Source: Polyangiaceae bacterium
GTDB taxonomy: Bacteria; Myxococcota_A; Polyangia; Polyangiales; Polyangiaceae
NCBI GenBank assembly: GCA_041389725.1
Contig: JAWKRG010000002.1
Location: 1,054,001 to 1,118,000 of the forward strand
Direction of reading: 5' to 3'
Length of the DNA stretch: 64,000 nucleotides
How positions within the stretch are numbered: position 1 is the stretch's first letter; each line of letters begins with the position of its first letter. Below are positions 26,842-35,738 of this stretch, piece by piece. The position numbers and the translations under genes were made by a program. The notes below the pieces were generated by a model. That model was not told where the DNA came from. It did not search any database and saw nothing but the letters and a program-made list of their open reading frames with translations.

Positions 26842-26889
26842 TTGACGGAGATTGGCGCGACTGTATATTGAACGCATACAGTATACAGT
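26842..26889 (+). promoter_or_regulatory. Sigma-70-type promoter overlapped by GntR operator
   Basis: TTGACG (26842-26847), 16 nt, then TATATT (26864-26869) is a near-consensus promoter. Overlapping the -10 are the inverted halves ACTGTAT (26860-26866) and ATACAGT (26876-26882), with a second ATACAGT at 26883-26889. This is an A+T-rich island in GC-rich DNA, just upstream of a GntR gene. Autoregulation is the natural reading. Confidence 0.8.
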
Positions 26890-26895
26890 GAAGAA

Positions 26896-27297
26896 ATGCT
26901 GGCGATTCAGGTAGATTTTGCGAGTCCCGTGCCGGTGTACCGGCAGATCGCGGACGAACTTCGGGCGCTGATCGCCCAGGGGCGGCTCCGGGATGGCGAC
27001 GAGCTCCCAAGCGTTCGAGATCTTTCCGGCCGCGTCGGGGTCAACTTGAACACGGTCGCGAAGGCCTACCGGATCTTGAGCGATGAGGGCGTGGTGGACA
27101 TGCGCCACGGTTCGCGTGCCAAAGTACAGGTACCGAGCGCCCCCTATCGCACGAGCGACGGCGACGACGTCGAGCGTCGTTTGGATGACGTCGTCAGTCG
27201 CTTGGTTCTAGCTGGAGCCGACAAGAAGCAGGTGGAGCAGGCGTTCAAGCGGGCGCTGGCACGCTTCTTTTCCGAAGGGAAGCAAGGCAGGTGGTAG
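26896..27297 (+). CDS. GntR-family regulator, YtrA type
   Basis: A 133-residue DNA-binding protein. Residues 10-75 are the GntR winged helix (PVYRQIADELRALIAQGRLR, DELPSVRDLSGRVGVNLNTV, then AYRILSDEGVV). The short C-terminal extension of ~50 residues is typical of the YtrA subfamily, which lacks a large effector domain and often controls a membrane-protein operon. Its stop is directly followed by the ATG of the membrane protein (TAGATG), so the two form an operon. The operator in its own promoter suggests self-repression. The ligand is unknown. Confidence 0.93.
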   Translation: MLAIQVDFASPVPVYRQIADELRALIAQGRLRDGDELPSVRDLSGRVGVNLNTVAKAYRILSDEGVVDMRHGSRAKVQVPSAPYRTSDGDDVERRLDDVVSRLVLAGADKKQVEQAFKRALARFFSEGKQGRW

Positions 27298-28380
27298 ATG
27301 GAACACGTCGCGTATTTGAGCTTGGCCGCAACAATCGGCGTCGTCTGGGCGACGGTGCACTTCATCTCCCGCGCAGAAGGACAGCGCGTGTTCTTCACGC
27401 ACGTCGGACGCAACGTTTCCGATGCCGATCGCGCACGCGTCCGGCGCACACGCGTAGTCAACGCCCTGTGCGCTTCGCTTGGCGTGGGCGTGGTGCTGCG
27501 GTCCTCGAGTCAGGTGCTCTTGGCCTGGGCCGCTACCGTGCTGCCATTGATTCCCCTGGCTTGGATGCTCGGGGAGCTAGGGTTACTCACACGAACGGCG
27601 AAAAGCCAGCTGCCGCCGGCGCGCTACGTCGTCCCTCTCGACGATCCGCCAGCTTGGCACGCGTTCATTTCGGTTCCCCTCGAGATCGCCAACGCTGCCG
27701 TGGTCCTGCTGAGTTCGGGCGTGTTTTGGTTGCTCTCCACCTCACTGCCGATGAGCATTCCGCTGCATTTCGATCTCGCCGGGCGGCCCAATCGCTGGGG
27801 TAACCCAGCGGAGTTGTGGATCTTGGGCGGGACCATGCTGTTCGACTTGGTCTTGCTCTGGTTCATCGTGTTGATGGTGGCCAAAGAGCGCTGGGCGCTG
27901 CCGCCTGAGAATCGGATGCAATACGCCCAGCTCAGCACGCAGCGGCGCGCTTGGATCGTACGTATGGTCGAGTGGATCATCCTCGGCGTGAACGGCTCGC
28001 TGGGCGTGATCTGGATCGGCGTCGTGGTGGGCGTGTCACACCCCGATCTCATTGCACCCAGCGTGCTCCTTGGCATGGGCATCTTGGCGTTGGGGCTCCT
28101 GGGACCGATGGCAGTCTACTTGCGCAGGCTGTCGCGGGTTGGCGACCAGCTGCGAAAGCTTGGAGGCTCCGAGGCGCTTGGCACGCGTCCCGACGGCTGG
28201 CGCTGGGGTGGCTTCATCTACTACGCGCCGGACGACCCCGCGTTGTTCGTGCCGAAACAGCGTGGCATCGGGCAGACCCTGAACTTTGCGCGAAAAGGCG
28301 CATGGATGTTCGTGTTCGTCATCTTGCTCGTGCCGCTGGTTCTTGCTTTGGGCGGCAGCTGGGTGGCCGCGGCCCGGTGA
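27298..28380 (+). CDS. DUF1648-type integral membrane protein
   Basis: A 360-residue membrane protein with about seven hydrophobic segments (near residues 5-20, 55-95, 130-150, 185-205, 240-285 and 335-355). The sequence SIPLHFDLAGRPNRWGN is the signature of DUF1648 proteins, which are often paired with GntR or similar regulators (for example SdpI-like immunity proteins). The start codon immediately follows the regulator stop, so translation is coupled. By analogy it may protect against, or respond to, a membrane-active agent; this is inference. Confidence 0.88.
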   Translation: MEHVAYLSLAATIGVVWATVHFISRAEGQRVFFTHVGRNVSDADRARVRRTRVVNALCASLGVGVVLRSSSQVLLAWAATVLPLIPLAWMLGELGLLTRTAKSQLPPARYVVPLDDPPAWHAFISVPLEIANAAVVLLSSGVFWLLSTSLPMSIPLHFDLAGRPNRWGNPAELWILGGTMLFDLVLLWFIVLMVAKERWALPPENRMQYAQLSTQRRAWIVRMVEWIILGVNGSLGVIWIGVVVGVSHPDLIAPSVLLGMGILALGLLGPMAVYLRRLSRVGDQLRKLGGSEALGTRPDGWRWGGFIYYAPDDPALFVPKQRGIGQTLNFARKGAWMFVFVILLVPLVLALGGSWVAAAR

Positions 28381-28441
28381 CCGCCGCGGGCTGACCGGGA
28401 GATATTGGCCTGCCACGAAACCGGCGCGGTGGTATCCTTTG

Positions 28442-28759
28442 GTGGTGCGGCTCCCTCGTTTGACGGCAGTCGCTGCGGCGGCGCTGTTGTCACCGGTGCT
28501 CGGTGGGTGCGGCGAACGTCCGTCCAAAGTGAAGGGGGCGCCGAGCGTGCCACCCAACGAGTGCTACCAGCTGGACACTGGCAACGAGGAAGGCTTTCTC
28601 TGGCGTTGCCTCGGCGGCGAACGAATTCGCATGTACCGCACCCTCGAAGCAGGTTCGGTTGGCAAGTGGACCATCGTGCGCGGCCCTTGTGGAAAGCCGA
28701 CTCCGGAGGAGCCGCCCCCCGTCAAGCGCCGTCCGATGTCTGGAGCCGGGTGGTGGTGA
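28442..28759 (+). CDS. Small lipoprotein
   Basis: A 105-residue protein (GTG start at 28442 or 28445) with a lipoprotein signal (LTAVAAAALLSPVLGGCGE) and a ~75-residue mature part with three more cysteines (ECYQL, WRCLGG, GPCGKP). It ends in a Pro/Arg-rich tail. Longer frames upstream overlap the DUF1648 gene and are not credible. No family is recognised. It is 61 bp downstream of the membrane-protein gene and may belong to the same transcript. Confidence 0.7.
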   Translation: MVRLPRLTAVAAAALLSPVLGGCGERPSKVKGAPSVPPNECYQLDTGNEEGFLWRCLGGERIRMYRTLEAGSVGKWTIVRGPCGKPTPEEPPPVKRRPMSGAGWW

Positions 28760-28830
28760 GGCAGCGCGAAGCGTCGCGTGGCGCGGATGACAGTCGTACG
28801 AGGGTTGCAGGTCGGCGACCGACTCCGAGT

Positions 28831-29409
28831 TCACGCTAGATCGCTTCGGGGCGGAAAGATCGACTCCAGGGCAAGCTCAATCGCCTCAAAGGGTGGCAGG
28901 CGCACAGTGGCCGCGTCGCCCGCGACGCTCTCGATCACGTAGCCCTCCGGGGTCAGACGCAGAACCGCGAGCGTCCGATTCGTTGGATCTAGCTGCCAAA
29001 ACCACGGAACGCCGGCCGATTGGTAGATAGCTCGCTTTTCACTCTGATCACGCACTGCCGTGCCGGGCGAAAGCCCTTCACATACCCAATCAGGCCGATG
29101 TGAAACGGGGCGTTCGACGGGAAACTCCGGCACATGCTCACGGCGCCAGCCAGAAACATCAGGACGCAGCACGTCGTGTGGTCCGAAGCCAACGTCCACG
29201 TCGGGAATGAGCCACCATCCTCCCGGACCGCCGCGCCCGCGTTGGAAGGGTCCGCGGAGTTCGGCGTAAAGCTCGGCGACGGAGCTCTGGTGTACGGGGG
29301 TCGGGGACGGCGCGACGACGATCTGCCCTGCGATCAGCTCTGCACGGACGTCGGTTGGGAGCGCAAGCAGATCGGCGTAGGTCGACAAACGCTTCGCAGG
29401 TGCAGACAC
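28831..29409 (-). CDS. Uma2-family (DUF820) putative restriction-like endonuclease
   Basis: A 192-residue protein of the Uma2 family, which has a PD-(D/E)XK nuclease fold. The visible features are YADLLALPTDVRAELIAGQI at the N-terminus, VGFGPHDVLRPDVSGWRRE (the core Asp), VCEGLSPGTAVRDQSEKRAIY (a core Glu and Lys region) and the GVPWFWQLDP motif. These genes occur in many copies in cyanobacteria and myxobacteria; their biological role is unresolved. It is a stand-alone gene, probably separated from the upstream gloA by the hairpins in the gap between them. Confidence 0.93.
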   Translation of the reverse strand: MSAPAKRLSTYADLLALPTDVRAELIAGQIVVAPSPTPVHQSSVAELYAELRGPFQRGRGGPGGWWLIPDVDVGFGPHDVLRPDVSGWRREHVPEFPVERPVSHRPDWVCEGLSPGTAVRDQSEKRAIYQSAGVPWFWQLDPTNRTLAVLRLTPEGYVIESVAGDAATVRLPPFEAIELALESIFPPRSDLA

Positions 29410-29505
29410 CCTGCGATCCTACCATGCGTCGCGTCGTCCGACACCGGCCCTGGCCAGACGATCCTGGAGAAGGCGATCACCGCCCGTGACGCTGCCCTAT
29501 GACGT

Positions 29506-29598
29506 GGGGACCCTCACGCGGGCGCAGCCCGCGTAAGAGGGACCCCGCCGCGCGCAGCCCTCGGGGCGAGCACGGCGGGCCTCACCACATCGTGCTCG
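29506..29598 (-). terminator. Strong stem-loops after gloA
   Basis: CCCTC-ACGCGGGC (29511-29523), a 3-nt loop and GCCCGCGT-AA-GAGGG form a 13-bp stem with a two-base bulge. It is extended by GGGG/CCCC across one mismatch (29506-29546). A second stem, CGAGCAC/GTGCTCG, spans 29567-29598. There is no T-run. The position downstream of a minus-strand gene fits a terminator, but a structured element is also possible. Confidence 0.5.
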
Positions 29599-29644
29599 GC
29601 GGGGGAGCAGCAAGAATGAAAGACTCGACACTTGCTGCGAGATG

Positions 29645-30070
29645 CTACCAGGTGCCCTGATTCGGCATCGAGAGCCACGGCTCCTGCGGAGGCAGGGCTT
29701 TGCCTTTCTGCAAGAGCTCGACGCTGATTGCATCTGGAGAACGTACGAAGGCCATGTGCCCGTCGCGCGGGGGACGCAGGATGTCGACGCCGCTCGACTG
29801 CAGGCGCGCGCAGATCGCGTAGATGTCGTCGACCTCGAAAGCGAGGTGTCCGAAGTTTCGTCCTTGGGTGTAGGGCTCCTTCTCGTCCCAGTTGTGGGTC
29901 AGCTCGATCTGCGCGCTGTCCCCGGGACTCTGGGTCTGCAGGAAGACCAAGGTGAACCGCCCGGCGTCGTGGTCGAGGCGACGCACTTCCTTCAACCCGA
30001 GAATGTCACAGAAGAAGTGCACCGCAGCGTCCAAATCTCGAACGCGGATCATCGAATGCAAAAACCTCAT
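29645..30070 (-). CDS. gloA: Lactoylglutathione lyase-like VOC protein (glyoxalase I)
   Basis: A 141-residue vicinal-oxygen-chelate protein with both halves of the fold. The metal ligands His5 (MRFLHSMIRV), Glu56 (IELTHN), His75 (GHLAFEV) and Glu118 (ISVELLQ) sit where glyoxalase I has them, close to the E. coli positions 5, 56, 74 and 122. The enzyme isomerises the hemithioacetal of methylglyoxal and glutathione to lactoylglutathione. The ATG at 30070 is chosen over one 14 codons upstream because the fold begins here. Whether the host uses glutathione is not shown in this window. Confidence 0.9.
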   Translation of the reverse strand: MRFLHSMIRVRDLDAAVHFFCDILGLKEVRRLDHDAGRFTLVFLQTQSPGDSAQIELTHNWDEKEPYTQGRNFGHLAFEVDDIYAICARLQSSGVDILRPPRDGHMAFVRSPDAISVELLQKGKALPPQEPWLSMPNQGTW

Positions 30071-30113
30071 GCCGAGACCATACACGGGATTGTGACTCTC
30101 GTGGTGCGGCACT

Positions 30114-31601
30114 ATGTGCCGAGGCGTGCCAGTCTCAGCGCCGTCGCTTCGCCTGCGTCAGGTCAACGCCGCACCCGTCGATCCGCACGGGCGCTACGTG
30201 CTCTACTGGATGACGGCGGCGCGGCGTACGCGCCACAACTTCGCCTTGGATCACGCCTTGGCTTGGGCGCGCGAGCTTGGTGTTGGCGTGATCGTGCTGG
30301 AGGCACTGCGCGTCGACTACCCCTGGTCCAGTGATCGGCTGCATCGCTTCGTGCTCGACGGGATGGCGGACAACCTGGGTCGATTCGAGGCTTCGCCCGT
30401 CCACTACTACCCCTACGTCGAACCGACCGTCGGTGCCGGTCGCGGACTGCTGGAGGCTCTCGCAGAGCGTGCATGCGTGGTCGTGACGGACGACTTCCCG
30501 TGCTTCTTTCTCCCGCGCATGTTGGCAGCGGCTGGAGACAAGCTCCGCGTCCGGCTCGACGCGGTGGACGGCAACGGGCTCTTGCCCATGCGCGCAGCGG
30601 ATCGCGTCTTTGGGCGCGCCTTCGATTTTCGTCGCTTCCTGCAGAAAACCCTGGCGCCACATCTTTCCAGCGCACCACGGGCGGACCCGCTGCGCAATCT
30701 GCAGCTAGCGGCCGTGCGCCCCGCAACGGAGATACTGCGGCGCTATCCGGCGGCAGAATTGAGCGCCCTGCGGGCCCCGGGTGGGCTCGCGCGATTTCCC
30801 ATCGATCACACCGTCTCACTCGCAGCACTCTCGGGCGGGGAAGCAGCGGCACGAAAGCAGTTGGCGTCCTTCATCACGCGCTTGTCCAGCTACGAGCAGC
30901 GCAACCATCCCGACGAGGACGCCAGCAGCGGACTCTCGCCCTACCTGCACTTCGGCCACGTATCCGTGCACGACGTCTTCGCGCGGGTCGTGGCCCAAGA
31001 AGAATGGACGAGCGACGCGGTCTCTTCGCGCTGCGCTGGACAGCGCGAGGGTTGGTGGGGCATGAGCCAGGCCGCGGAGTCGTTTCTCGACGAACTGGTG
31101 ACCTGGCGTGAGCTTGGGTACAACTTCTGCTCCCAGCGTCAGGACTACGCCGAGTTCAGCTCACTACCCGAATGGGCACGCGCGACGCTGGCGAAGCACG
31201 CGAAGGATCCTCGGTCTCACCTCTATTCCTCGACGGAACTCGAGCAGGGCAAAACTCACGACGATCTTTGGAACGCCGCCGCACGCCAACTTCGCGACGA
31301 AGGCCGCATGCACAACTACCTACGCATGCTGTGGGGCAAGAACATCCTGCTCTGGAGCGAGTCCCCGCAGGTCGCTCTCGAAGTCATGATCCACTTGAAC
31401 AACAAGTACGCCCTCGACGGGCGCAATCCCAACTCCTACAGCGGCATTTTCTGGGTGCTCGGACGCTACGACCGCCCCTGGGCCCCCGAGCGGCCGGTAC
31501 TAGGAACGCTGCGCTACATGACCACCGCGAGCACCAAGAAGAAACTGCGGGTGAAGCGCTATCTGGAGCGGTTCGGCGATGCGCCGAGCCTGTTCCGCTG
31601 A
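30114..31601 (+). CDS. phrB: Class II CPD photolyase
   Basis: A 495-residue FAD enzyme that uses light to split cyclobutane pyrimidine dimers. An N-terminal alpha/beta domain (YVLYWMTAARRTRHNFALDH) is followed by the helical FAD domain with LSPYLHFGHVS, SFLDELVTWRELGYNF, RMLWGKNILLW and NKYALDGRNPNSYSGIFW, all class II signatures. The start at 30114 or the GTG at 30126 are both possible. It is divergent from gloA across 43 bp. Light repair is consistent with the carotenoid genes elsewhere in the window, but no shared control was seen. Confidence 0.95.
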   Translation: MCRGVPVSAPSLRLRQVNAAPVDPHGRYVLYWMTAARRTRHNFALDHALAWARELGVGVIVLEALRVDYPWSSDRLHRFVLDGMADNLGRFEASPVHYYPYVEPTVGAGRGLLEALAERACVVVTDDFPCFFLPRMLAAAGDKLRVRLDAVDGNGLLPMRAADRVFGRAFDFRRFLQKTLAPHLSSAPRADPLRNLQLAAVRPATEILRRYPAAELSALRAPGGLARFPIDHTVSLAALSGGEAAARKQLASFITRLSSYEQRNHPDEDASSGLSPYLHFGHVSVHDVFARVVAQEEWTSDAVSSRCAGQREGWWGMSQAAESFLDELVTWRELGYNFCSQRQDYAEFSSLPEWARATLAKHAKDPRSHLYSSTELEQGKTHDDLWNAAARQLRDEGRMHNYLRMLWGKNILLWSESPQVALEVMIHLNNKYALDGRNPNSYSGIFWVLGRYDRPWAPERPVLGTLRYMTTASTKKKLRVKRYLERFGDAPSLFR

Positions 31602-31664
31602 ACACCCATGGAGCGCGGCAGCAAATCGTCGCCCCCGCAGCCGGATTGTTCTACCCTTCGACCC

Positions 31665-32603
31665 GTGCGCACCTGGATCCTCGCAGGGTTTGTGTCGTGT
31701 TCGTTGCTCGCCTCGGGCCCAGCCCAGGCGCAAAAAGACGGGGCGCAGGATCAGGTTGCGGCCGATCACATGAGCCAGGGTCGCTGGCTCGAAGCTGCAC
31801 AGGTGCTGCGCGAATTGGTTGCGTCGGCGCCGACGGCGACGCGGGTGTTCAATCTGGCCCAGGCCGAGCGCAACATGGGTGCGCTGGCGGATGCCAAGCG
31901 TCACTTCCGCGAGTGTCTGGAGCGGGCGCGGCTCGAGGGCAAGACGCCCGTGGAGCAAGCCGCAGCGGCGTCGCTGAAGGACCTCGAGGGCAAAGTCCCC
32001 TATGTCACGGTCGAACTCGACCCTCGGGCCGAAGAGGTCGAAGTGCGCGTAGACGGTCGAGTCGTGCACCTCGACCCTGAGAACGGCTTGGAGGTGAACC
32101 CTGGCACGCGTCAATTGATGGTGTCGGCACCGGGCTACGAGCGCTTCGAGCGCGCCGTCTCCGCAGGCGTGGGTGAGCGTGTTCAGGTGAAGGTGTCGCT
32201 CTCGCGCGCCTCCAAGCCCCACAGTGACGCTGGCGCGGACGCTTCCAAGGACGCCGCGGGCGATTCGTCCTTGCCTCCGACGGCATCGCTGATCCTGGGT
32301 GGCGTGGGCATCGTGGCGGTGGCTGGGGGCGGCTACATGTTCCTGCGCACCAAGAGCAAGTTCGACGAGGCGTCGGCACTCTGCCCTTGCACCGAGGCAG
32401 ACCGCCCGGAGTTCGAGAGTCTGGTGGATGAGGGCCAGAGCAGTCAGCTGGTGGGCGGCGTGCTGGTCGGAGTGGGCGCTGCGGCGTTAGGCACGGCCGC
32501 GCTGCTGTGGGTCTTGGAAGACAAGCCCACGAGCACGACTCAGGTAGGCGTCGTGCCCGTAGCTGGCGGTATGCAGGCTGCTTTCCGCACTTCGTTGTTC
32601 TGA
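31665..32603 (+). CDS. PEGA/TPR-type exported protein with C-terminal membrane segments
   Basis: About 312 residues from the GTG at 31665, which begins a signal peptide (RTWILAGFVSCSLLASGPAQAQ). An ATG 19 codons earlier, 6 nt after the photolyase stop, is an alternative. After the signal come TPR-like helices (ADHMSQGRWLEAAQVLRELV; AERNMGALADAKRHF), a beta-rich PEGA-like domain (VEVRVDGRVVHLD, NPGTRQLMVSAPGYERFE) and two hydrophobic segments flanking a Cys-containing loop (CPCTEADRP). The same architecture appears in the 41-42 kb gene. These proteins are numerous in myxobacteria and often lie beside kinases; function unknown. Confidence 0.85.
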   Translation: MRTWILAGFVSCSLLASGPAQAQKDGAQDQVAADHMSQGRWLEAAQVLRELVASAPTATRVFNLAQAERNMGALADAKRHFRECLERARLEGKTPVEQAAAASLKDLEGKVPYVTVELDPRAEEVEVRVDGRVVHLDPENGLEVNPGTRQLMVSAPGYERFERAVSAGVGERVQVKVSLSRASKPHSDAGADASKDAAGDSSLPPTASLILGGVGIVAVAGGGYMFLRTKSKFDEASALCPCTEADRPEFESLVDEGQSSQLVGGVLVGVGAAALGTAALLWVLEDKPTSTTQVGVVPVAGGMQAAFRTSLF

Positions 32604-32606
32604 GTC

Positions 32607-33956
32607 ATGCGACGCCTGGCACACGCGCTACTCTGTTTGGGCTTGTCGACGAACGCCTGCGACCAGCGAAAGCCCGAACCCGCAGCGCCAACCGCGATCA
32701 AACCCAGCACCGCGGCTTCGACTTCTCCGACCCCTGTTACCTCGATGCCGGCCGCGTCTGCCTTGCCACCCACCCCACCGCGACCCCGAACGCGCGCAGA
32801 GCTGGAAGCACACGCCAAGGCGCTGGCGCATCGCTTCATCATTCTGGACGGGCACGTGGACGTTCCCTATCGCTTGGAAGAAAGCAAAGACCGCGCGGGC
32901 AAGCTCACGGAGAACGTCATCGAGCGCACGGAGAAGGGCAACTTCGACCTGCCCCGGGCGCGCGAGGGTGGCTTGGACGCGCCCTTCTTCAGCATCTACA
33001 TCCCGGCCCGCTACGAGAAGCGCGGCGCCAAGCGTTTCGCCAACGGACTGATCGACATGGTCGAGGGCATCGTGGAGCAAAGCGCGGGGCAGATGCAGAT
33101 CGCCAAGAGCCCGGCGGAAGTGCGACAAGCCTTCAGCCAGGGAAAGCTGGCCGTGCTGCTCGGAATGGAGAACGGCTCGCCGGTGGAGGGCAAGCTCGAG
33201 AATCTGACCCACTTCCACGGGCGCGGAATTCGCTACATCACCCTGACGCATTCCAAGGACAATCACATCAGCGACTCGTCCTACGACACGCGCCATACCC
33301 ACGGAGGCCTGAGCCCCTTCGGCGAAAAGGTGGTCGTGGAGATGAACCGCCTGGGCATGCTCGTGGACGTGTCGCACATCTCGGATCAAGCCTTCGAAGA
33401 CGTGCTGCGCGTGTCGCAAGTACCAGTGGTCGCCTCTCACTCGTCCTGCCGTCACTTCACCCCAGGGTGGGAGCGCAACATGAGTGACGACATGATCAAG
33501 GCCTTGGCTGCGAAGGGCGGCGTGATCCAGATCAACTTCGGATCGGACTTCATCGATCGTGAAATCCAGAAGCAGAACAAGAGCCGCTACGCGGAGCTGA
33601 TGGAGCTGCTGAAGAAGAAGGGCCTCGACCCCTCGGACAAGGGCGCCAAGCCGATCAAAGAAGCCTTTTGGAAGAAGTTCGAGAAGCGTTTCGCCACTTT
33701 GGAGCAGGTCGCCGATCACATCGACCACGTGAAGAACCTGGTTGGCATCGATCACGTGGGGCTTGGCTCCGACTTCGACGGCGTCGGCGACAGCCTGCCC
33801 GAGGGCCTGAAGGACGTCTCGGGCTACCCCAACCTGATCCGAGTGCTATTGGAGCGAGGCTACAGCGACCCGGAGATCGAGAAGATCTGCTCCGGCAACG
33901 TGTTCAGGGTGTGGGAAGCCGTGGAAAAGCACGCGGCTGCAGCCACCCCGGGCTAG
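32607..33956 (+). CDS. Membrane dipeptidase (peptidase M19), lipoprotein
   Basis: A 449-residue zinc dipeptidase of the renal dipeptidase family. The lipobox LSTNAC and a Pro/Ala linker are followed by the TIM-barrel metal motif ILDGHVDVPYRL, then LTHSKDNHISDSSYD, VVASHSSCRHF and IDHVGLGSDFDGVG, which supply the binuclear zinc ligands and the substrate site. It should cleave dipeptides, including some with D-residues, at the outer face of a membrane. It starts 3 nt after the PEGA/TPR gene and is likely cotranscribed with it. A ~45-residue insert rich in Lys (KNKSRYAELMELLKKKGLD) is larger than in typical members. Confidence 0.94.
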   Translation: MRRLAHALLCLGLSTNACDQRKPEPAAPTAIKPSTAASTSPTPVTSMPAASALPPTPPRPRTRAELEAHAKALAHRFIILDGHVDVPYRLEESKDRAGKLTENVIERTEKGNFDLPRAREGGLDAPFFSIYIPARYEKRGAKRFANGLIDMVEGIVEQSAGQMQIAKSPAEVRQAFSQGKLAVLLGMENGSPVEGKLENLTHFHGRGIRYITLTHSKDNHISDSSYDTRHTHGGLSPFGEKVVVEMNRLGMLVDVSHISDQAFEDVLRVSQVPVVASHSSCRHFTPGWERNMSDDMIKALAAKGGVIQINFGSDFIDREIQKQNKSRYAELMELLKKKGLDPSDKGAKPIKEAFWKKFEKRFATLEQVADHIDHVKNLVGIDHVGLGSDFDGVGDSLPEGLKDVSGYPNLIRVLLERGYSDPEIEKICSGNVFRVWEAVEKHAAAATPG

Positions 33957-34060
33957 CACGATTCGCAGGCTCGCCGCACCGTCGACAGTTTTTTCGCTGC
34001 CGGCAAATCCTCCCAGCCCCGAGCGGACATGACGGGAGCATCAGCTTGGAGGTTTTGAAC

Positions 34061-34705
34061 ATGCGATTTTCGAATCTTACCCTTTCGGTCCTCCTGGGAG
34101 CCGGGCTTCTCGTTGCGTGTAGCGATGACGCTCACGATCTCGGTGGCACTGATGGCGGGGCGACGGGCGGAAGCGCCGGGACCAGTGGGTCCGGCGGCAG
34201 CTCGGGCAGCTCGGGCTCTGCAGGCCACGCGGGCAGCTCCGGCTCGGCAGGTAGCGGAGGCTCCACGAGCGCATGCGAACAGGCGGGCGGAACCGTGTCC
34301 GACGCCGAGTGCTGTACTTCGACGCCGGACTTCCCGAACACCTGCCTCGTCGGCGCTTGCGGCTGCGGTCCAGGATCGACGCATACTGTCAAGGTCTGCC
34401 AATGCCCCGCGAGCACTTGCTGGGACGGAAGCGATTGTGTGGGCTCAGGCACGGGTGGAGCCGGCGGCTCAGCGGGTAGCGGAGGCAACGCCGGGAGCGC
34501 GGGAACCGGCGGTGGCGGTGGCGTAGCGAGTAGCTGTGTCGCCTCCGGCGGCAAGATCACCAGCGGTCTGTGCTGCGCGGGCGGTGGCGACTTCCCCAAC
34601 AGTTGCTCAACGGGCGCTTGCGGTTGCAGTCCGAGCAACAGTAAGACCGTGCAGAAGTGTGAATGCCCCCAGGGAAAGTGTTTCGACGGCAGTCAGTGCA
34701 TCTGA
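34061..34705 (+). CDS. Lipoprotein with two Cys-rich repeats
   Basis: A 214-residue protein with a clear ribosome site (TTGGAGG). The signal ends VACSDD. Two copies of a ~50-residue module with ten cysteines each follow Gly/Ser linkers: ACEQAGGTVSDAECC with DFPNTCLVGACGCG, and SCVASGGKITSGLCC with DFPNSCSTGACGCS. Each module ends in a CxCPxxxCxDGxxC pattern. The duplication is internal and obvious. It is the first gene of a run leading into an ECF sigma factor and may be the surface product of that system (inference). Confidence 0.88.
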   Translation: MRFSNLTLSVLLGAGLLVACSDDAHDLGGTDGGATGGSAGTSGSGGSSGSSGSAGHAGSSGSAGSGGSTSACEQAGGTVSDAECCTSTPDFPNTCLVGACGCGPGSTHTVKVCQCPASTCWDGSDCVGSGTGGAGGSAGSGGNAGSAGTGGGGGVASSCVASGGKITSGLCCAGGGDFPNSCSTGACGCSPSNSKTVQKCECPQGKCFDGSQCI

Positions 34706-34727
34706 GTTCGGGGCAAGGCGCGGGGTG

Positions 34728-35738
34728 ATGAACGCCCCGCGCCTGCAACGACTCGCGGTAGCCCTCGTGACCTTGGCGTGGGCGATGGCGTCGCAGCCTG
34801 CGCTCGCGGCTCCGTCGCAGCCTGCCCTCGCGGCTCCGTCGCAAGGCGACCACAGCTACCGGGTGGACTATCGCGCAGCAGAGAGCTGCCCGGATCGCGA
34901 AGCGTTCACCAAGGAGGTGGCGCGACGGAGCCGCCGTGCCCAGGTGGTGGCCACGGGTGGTGCGTTGCGCGCAACCGTCAGCATCGAGGCGTCTCCTTGG
35001 CGCGGCACTCTGTCCTACGAAGGCCGAGACGGGAGTGGGCAGCGCAGCGTCGAGGGCGAAGAGTGCGACGAGGTCGTGTCGGCACTGGCATTGATGTTGG
35101 CGCTGTTGGTCGATCCCGACGCCGAGCTTCCGTCGCCAACAAAGAGCGAAGCTGCTCCGGAACCCATGCCACCTACAGTGGGACCGCCGCCCAGGATTCG
35201 TCGCCCCGCGCCTCCGCGGCGCAGCGTACATCCCTTCCTGGCTGTGCGCGGCGGCACCATGCGCGGGGTCGGTGACGGCTACGCGCCGCAACTCGCTGCC
35301 GGTTTGGGCGCGTTCTTCGCTTCGTGGCCCGGGATGTGGCCAGGTGTGCGGGTCGACGCGCTGCTTGCGCGCGGAGACGCCGACAACGCCGCGGGCTCGG
35401 CCCACTTCGATTGGATGGCGCTGCGAGCGGCGGCCTGCGCACGGCACCCTTTGGATCGCGCGTTCGCGGTGCAGGAATGCCTGACCTTCGAGGGGGGGCG
35501 ATTGACGGGAGAAGGCTCCAACATCGACGCTCCGCGCACCGCCACGGCTCCATGGTTGGGCCCCGGGGGACAGCTCGCCTTCGCGGTGGCTCCGCTGCGA
35601 CCCCTGCGTATCTTGGCCGAAGCAGGCGCGACAGTGATGCTGACCCGAGACAGCTTCTACTTCCGCCCGGCTGAAGTCGTTCATCGCATCGCGCCGGTGA
35701 TTCCGCATTTCGGGTTGGCGTTGGAGGCAGAGCTGTGA
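34728..35738 (+). CDS. Exported protein of an ECF sigma operon
   Basis: A 336-residue protein with a signal peptide that contains an exact 24-bp duplication (34791-34838, coding SQPALAAP twice). A ~100-residue folded part (YRVDYRAAESCPDREAFTKE; VSALALMLALLVDPDAE) is followed by a Pro-rich linker. The C-terminal ~170 residues resemble an outer-membrane barrel (VHPFLAVRGGTMRGVGDGY, ending FGLALEAEL). Similar proteins with an N-terminal domain of this kind sit beside ECF sigma genes in other myxobacteria (recollection). Its stop overlaps the sigma start as GTGA. It could sense envelope state for the sigma factor; this is inference. Confidence 0.85.
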   Translation: MNAPRLQRLAVALVTLAWAMASQPALAAPSQPALAAPSQGDHSYRVDYRAAESCPDREAFTKEVARRSRRAQVVATGGALRATVSIEASPWRGTLSYEGRDGSGQRSVEGEECDEVVSALALMLALLVDPDAELPSPTKSEAAPEPMPPTVGPPPRIRRPAPPRRSVHPFLAVRGGTMRGVGDGYAPQLAAGLGAFFASWPGMWPGVRVDALLARGDADNAAGSAHFDWMALRAAACARHPLDRAFAVQECLTFEGGRLTGEGSNIDAPRTATAPWLGPGGQLAFAVAPLRPLRILAEAGATVMLTRDSFYFRPAEVVHRIAPVIPHFGLALEAEL

